A stretch of DNA of 64,000 nt from Lytechinus variegatus. Its lineage: Eukaryota > Echinodermata > Echinoidea > Temnopleuroida > Toxopneustidae. Made by a program: the position numbers and the translations under genes. Positions 59,641-64,000 of this stretch are shown piece after piece; position 1 is the stretch's first letter; every line of letters begins with the position of its first letter. The stretch spans positions 40,744,180 through 40,808,179 of the forward strand of contig NC_054740.1 of NCBI RefSeq assembly GCF_018143015.1, read 5' to 3'. Below the pieces are notes generated by a model. That model did no database searches and was not told the origin of the DNA. It was given only the letters and a program-made list of their open reading frames with translations.

Positions 59641-61059
59641 ACTTAATCAAGGAAGTATTTAACAGTAAATCATATATGTTTACCAACTCCAACTTTCATT
59701 AGAAAGTATATCTTATTCTTCTTCCAGCTAAACTTCTGACGCACACACACTTTATGGGTTTGTTATTCACTATATTTCATGTTCTCCCTAAAACGTTAAC
59801 TCCCCCATTTCAGAGTAAAGTTATGACGTACAGATTAATTTAATTGAAAAGAGTCTAGATCAGACCAAAATAAAAGGGGTTCACTTCTGAATCCTAATCA
59901 GATTGCAGTTTCAGAGATTTGAGCTCAGAGCTACAGAAAAGTATACCACATCAGTTTGCAGCATTTATATTATCTTCATCTTCAGAGTATAGTCACCATC
60001 AGACTTACTCATGTATTTGTCATTATCATCAAGTAATCATCTTTAAATAATAAATGTATATGGACTGTACATCCTGCAGTGCTTGTCTCATTTAAGTCTG
60101 GTTGAAAGTTAAAGAGCAATAAGATCCAACACAACACGAGTAAAACTTTTCATGTTCTCTTTGTGTACGCTCTCAATGCAACAACCTTGAGACAAGGAAT
60201 ATTATACATAATTACACCTCTTCCTTCTACTGTCAGGTTTAAAACATGTTTCTAAAAAATATGTTCTTCACTACTCTAAATAAGCACAAGTGTTTCTCAC
60301 ATAGAATGCACCACACCTAGTCTAGGTCAGTAGAAAATGAGGAACACCACAATGACACATTAAATTAAAAACATTTTACACTTGAGTGCTGATTGCTTCA
60401 TGGCCTAAATGTATTGAAGTGGTTGCTTTATTGCTTTAAGTCACGGGTAAAATGACAGAGTCATCACTAATGTTGAGCAAAAGTCATATCAGGTACATCA
60501 GTTTCCCCTTTTCTTTTATATCTTTCTCCCTCTCTTTCTCGTATTACCTTGTATTAAGTGCACTAACAGACTTTTGAATGTTATTTGTGCTGTATGAAAA
60601 TTGAGTGTCCTTTATTATTTATCATTTTCACACACTCTAAAAGGACTGACATTTGAAAAACTTTGCACATTTTTCAATTTGATGATCTACTCGGCTACAT
60701 ACATGTACACATGAACTCTATCCATGAATAATTGAGGAGTATAAGAAAAAATTATTGCATTAAAATGCCAAACCATGGAATCCAATTGAGACCTAAACCA
60801 TCTAAAGTATTTCTTAAAAGGTTATGTATTTCCACGCATCAACAACCGTTTAATTTGAGAGTGTTATTCACTTAAAGTAGAAATATATTGAAAATCGTAA
60901 AAATGGAGAATCATATATCACAATAAAGGAGAAAATAAGGAGAACACGATGGTGTACATCATTTATCATGGAGACCGATGAAACTCAGTTAATTGATAGT
61001 TTAAAGTTCTCTCTCTGAATGTTTCAAACACGCAGAATTACGTCCGCGAAATTGGGGAT

Positions 61060-62700
61060 ATTTGATGACGTCACTGTCTGTACGAGAGGCATGATTGGCT
61101 CTCCCATGTGAAGCTCCACTTGCATGCAAAACCTGTTGTAAGGGTACATTTTCTCCACATTATCACTGAATACTTCTATCACGAAATGAAAGAAAACCCA
61201 GAATTTAAGTTGTCTAGATTTGGATTTCCAAATTGATGATTTTAAAGATGAAGAGAATGATGATGAAGTGAACAACACAGCTCAGTGACGTAGTTGGGGG
61301 TAAATTTGGGGAACTATGCCGATGATGATGATGACGATGGTGAAAATTCAACTTGCCTGACGATCACAAGTCATGTACGGTACATGCCGATTCGCTACCA
61401 ACTCATGCAGCTGCTGCTACAAGTGCTAGCTACACCGCGCGGGCCAAATTAAATCCATGAAAATGAATAACCACATCCAGACAGAGTCTATCATAAGAAG
61501 GAAAATAATGATATAACTGTACTTACAAACAAGTGAATAATCCGAACCTGAAGGCAAATCAACTCAACGAATAGTAGCAGACGATATGGCATATGCACTG
61601 ACGATAAACTTCATGTGGCTGGGATAGATTGTCACTCGTTATGTAACTTTTATCTCATTAATTTGACAAAATTACGAAACTCGGGGAATTATTTATCTAT
61701 ATAAAAATATAGTAACATCTCTTATCATTTTTTGAATTACGATAAAACCTGTTTTGAAGGAAAACGTTGAGGTAAATTAAAATTAGATGTAAAAGATCAT
61801 CCCCGGCCATCATGCGTAGCATTATGTGATCGTAAACAAACCATCACAACAACACATGCCGTATTGTTTGCTCGCCTTGGCTGAGACTGAGAGAATAGAT
61901 CTATGCACGTGTTGCACAGCTCTCAATCACACATACAAGCTACGCATGTTGGGGGATGATCTTTTACATGTAATTTTAGTTTACCTCAACGTTTTCCTTC
62001 AAAACAGGTTTTATCGTAATACAAAAAATAATAAGAGATGTTACTATATTTTTATATATATAAATAATTCCCTGAGTTTCGTAATTTTGTCAAATTAATG
62101 AGTTACAAATTACATATAACAGAACGAGTGACAATCTATCCCAGCCACATGAAGTTTATCGTCGGTGCATATCGTCTGCTGCTATTCGTTGAGTTGATTT
62201 GCCTTCAGGTTCGGATTATTCACTTGTTTGTAAGTACAGTTATATCATTATTTTCCTTCTTATGATAGACTCTGTCTGGATGTGGTTATTCATTTTCATG
62301 GATTTAATTTGGCCCGCGCGGTGTAGCTAGCACTTGTAGCAGCAGCTGCATGAGTTGGTAGCGAATCGGCATGTACCGTACATGACTTGTGATTGTCAGG
62401 CAAGTTGAATTTTCACCATCATCATCATCATCAGCATAGTTCCCCAAATTTACCCCCAACTACGTCACTGAGCTGTGTTGTTCACTTCATCATCATTCTC
62501 TTCATCTTTAAAATCATCAATTTGGAAATCCAAATCTACATGTAGATAACTTAAATTCTGGGTTTTCTTTCATTTCGTGATAGAAGTATTCAGTGACAGT
62601 GTGGAGAAAACGTACCCACGCAACAGGTTTTGCATGCAAGTGGAGCTTCACGTGGGAGAGCCAATCACGCCTCTCGTACAGACAGTGACGTCATCAAATT
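61060..62700. mobile_element. 1.64-kb palindrome with 118-bp spacer
   Basis: Arms 61060-61820 and 61939-62700 are inverted copies about 760 bp long with few differences. Outer ends carry TTTGATGACGTCACTG and its complement. Each arm contains a CRE (TGACGTCA at 61066 and 62686), a CCAAT box (complement at 61094; 62661), an ATG/GAT run, GCCCGCGCGGTGTAGCTAG and an outward-facing GTAAGT (donor at 61526 on minus, 62230 on plus). An 84-codon minus frame at 61024-61278 has no known homologue. It could be a large foldback transposon, an inverted duplication of promoter DNA, or an assembly artefact. Confidence 0.85.
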
Positions 62701-64000
62701 CCAGTCAATTCAGAGACCGATGTGAGGCATATTTCGGAGGGGCATTTTAGCGTTTTTTGATCGGCGATTTTCACCTTTTTGTATTATTCTCTGTATTTTG
62801 AATGACCCACTGATGATCCCCACATCATTACCTTTCCATTGATATATAATAAGACCACATTCATAATCAATATATTTCTCCTTTAATTCTTTCAAACATA
62901 ACTTAAGACTTTTTCAGAATGATAATCAAGCCTGTATGTAATTTTCTTTTATCATTCATACCATACCACTTGTGTATCTCTGTCTTTTTTACGCCTTCTT
63001 ATTGTTTAATATAAACTCAAAAAAAGTTTGGAAATCTGACTGATCAATAATCCCTCCTCTGTTTTCGTAAATATTTACGTGTTATCTATTAGAATGAATA
63101 GATCATTCAATTTTCTTTAAAATGATACATGATATGATAATGGTTCACATGGAGGTGCAGTGCCTTGAAATTTGGGGCAAGGTCGAAATTCAAAAGTTGC
63201 AAAATGACACAATATTGAAAGTCACTGTTCTTTTTTCTGTGGTGATTAGTGAGTTTCTCAGCAGTTTCTTTTAATTGTTTTCATGCACCTTAACATTAAT
63301 ATGGAATCAAACACACCTCTGCACAAGCAAACACAGAACAAACAAACAAACCATCACTACATAAAACTACAACAAAACATTAAAAAAATGAAGAATTAGG
63401 GGCTTGGTTTGAATGGATTTTCATCTCTATTGACACAGACAAAAGAATCATGTTCTGTACTGTGTAAAATTGGGAGTTGGGAGAAATTGACGGCCAAACT
63501 CAGATTTCCAAACTTTTTTTGGGGGTTTATTTTGTAAGTCCTGATATTGTAAAAATTGTTATTTTTCTAAAGCAGCTATATTATAAAGAAATAATTTATG
63601 GCTGCTTCCCTCTCAATGTCTTTTATGTCATTATTCTTTGTTCCTCATGCATTTTACTATATATGTTCATTTTATGCAGAGAGAAATAAACCTGAATTGA
63701 ATTGAACGTTCTCATAAAACATTTCCCATTTTGTCTTGAGCTTCTTAACTTCTTTGCTTACCTACAAATAAATTGTACATGTATCTGTCCTTGATGGAGT
63801 CATGTAGTCTATTTTCCCACTAATACGCTGTAAAAATAATCCTACAAATCTTTTGCTGTAGAGTATGAAAATGAATTACCCTAATATATTTACATGTCAA
63901 AATTACTGGCAATGGACTAGCAATGTAACTATTTTTCCTGAGGGAAAAATAATAATTGCCAGTCCAACCTCGGATAAATAATTCCTATTATATCCCTTAC

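Larger units (their letters stand above)
56694..64000. other. WDR17 5' intron or upstream DNA, no exon found
   Basis: The first visible WDR17 exon begins in phase (acceptor TTTTCAG at 56694) and needs about 200 more residues upstream, but neither strand shows a plausible WD40 exon in these 7.3 kb. Contents: repeat family E (56736-57057), a TA run, the 157-bp array, the palindrome, and AT-rich unique DNA. Small exons could have been missed. Confidence 0.6.

Noticed and set aside
61024-61278. 84-codon minus-strand gene
   Set aside because: Lies at the edge of a palindrome arm, is not preserved as a frame in the other arm, and matches no family.

Overview
This window looks like a nuclear chromosome fragment from an echinoderm, most likely a sea urchin. 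It is AT-rich, with short exons, long introns, canonical GT-AG splice sites, many palindromic MITE-like elements and tRNA-derived SINEs, and many copies of the palindromic string TACATGTA. The species cannot be named from sequence alone. Gene models were built by hand from reading frame, splice-site phase and remembered animal homologues; no database search was run.

Layout. (1) 1-5380, plus strand: the 3' exons of a Maf-type nucleotide pyrophosphatase, closest to the N-terminal domain of vertebrate ASMTL; its 5' exons lie off the window. (2) 5381-14370: no recognisable gene; 3' flanks plus dispersed repeats. (3) 14371-18429, minus strand: a complete CNOT7/8 (CAF1/POP2) deadenylase CDS in six coding exons (284 aa), with a probable non-coding first exon ending at 19801. 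(4) 20188-25375, plus strand: a complete SPATA4 CDS in five exons (274 aa). CNOT7 and SPATA4 are head to head across a short GC-rich interval (about 19810-20187) that is probably a bidirectional promoter. (5) 25376-33474: no gene recognised; repeats, hairpins and a pogo-like element. (6) 33475-56693, minus strand: 22 exons encoding the last 1137 residues of WDR17; the first ~200 residues were not found and probably lie beyond 64000. (7) 56694-64000: apparently the large 5' intron or upstream DNA of WDR17, with a 157-bp tandem array and a 1.64-kb palindrome.

The genes do not form a pathway. SPATA4 and WDR17 are convergent neighbours here, and as I remember also in human (4q34), so this is probably an old deuterostome linkage. 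The most unusual signals are decayed tandem copies of two WDR17 exons inside neighbouring introns, the large palindrome at 61060-62700 with mirrored promoter-like and splice-donor motifs, repeated AGGTCA-type nuclear-receptor half-sites in several unrelated repeats, and several transposable elements ending within about 20 bp of splice donors. I saw no clear evidence of a wholly new biological system.
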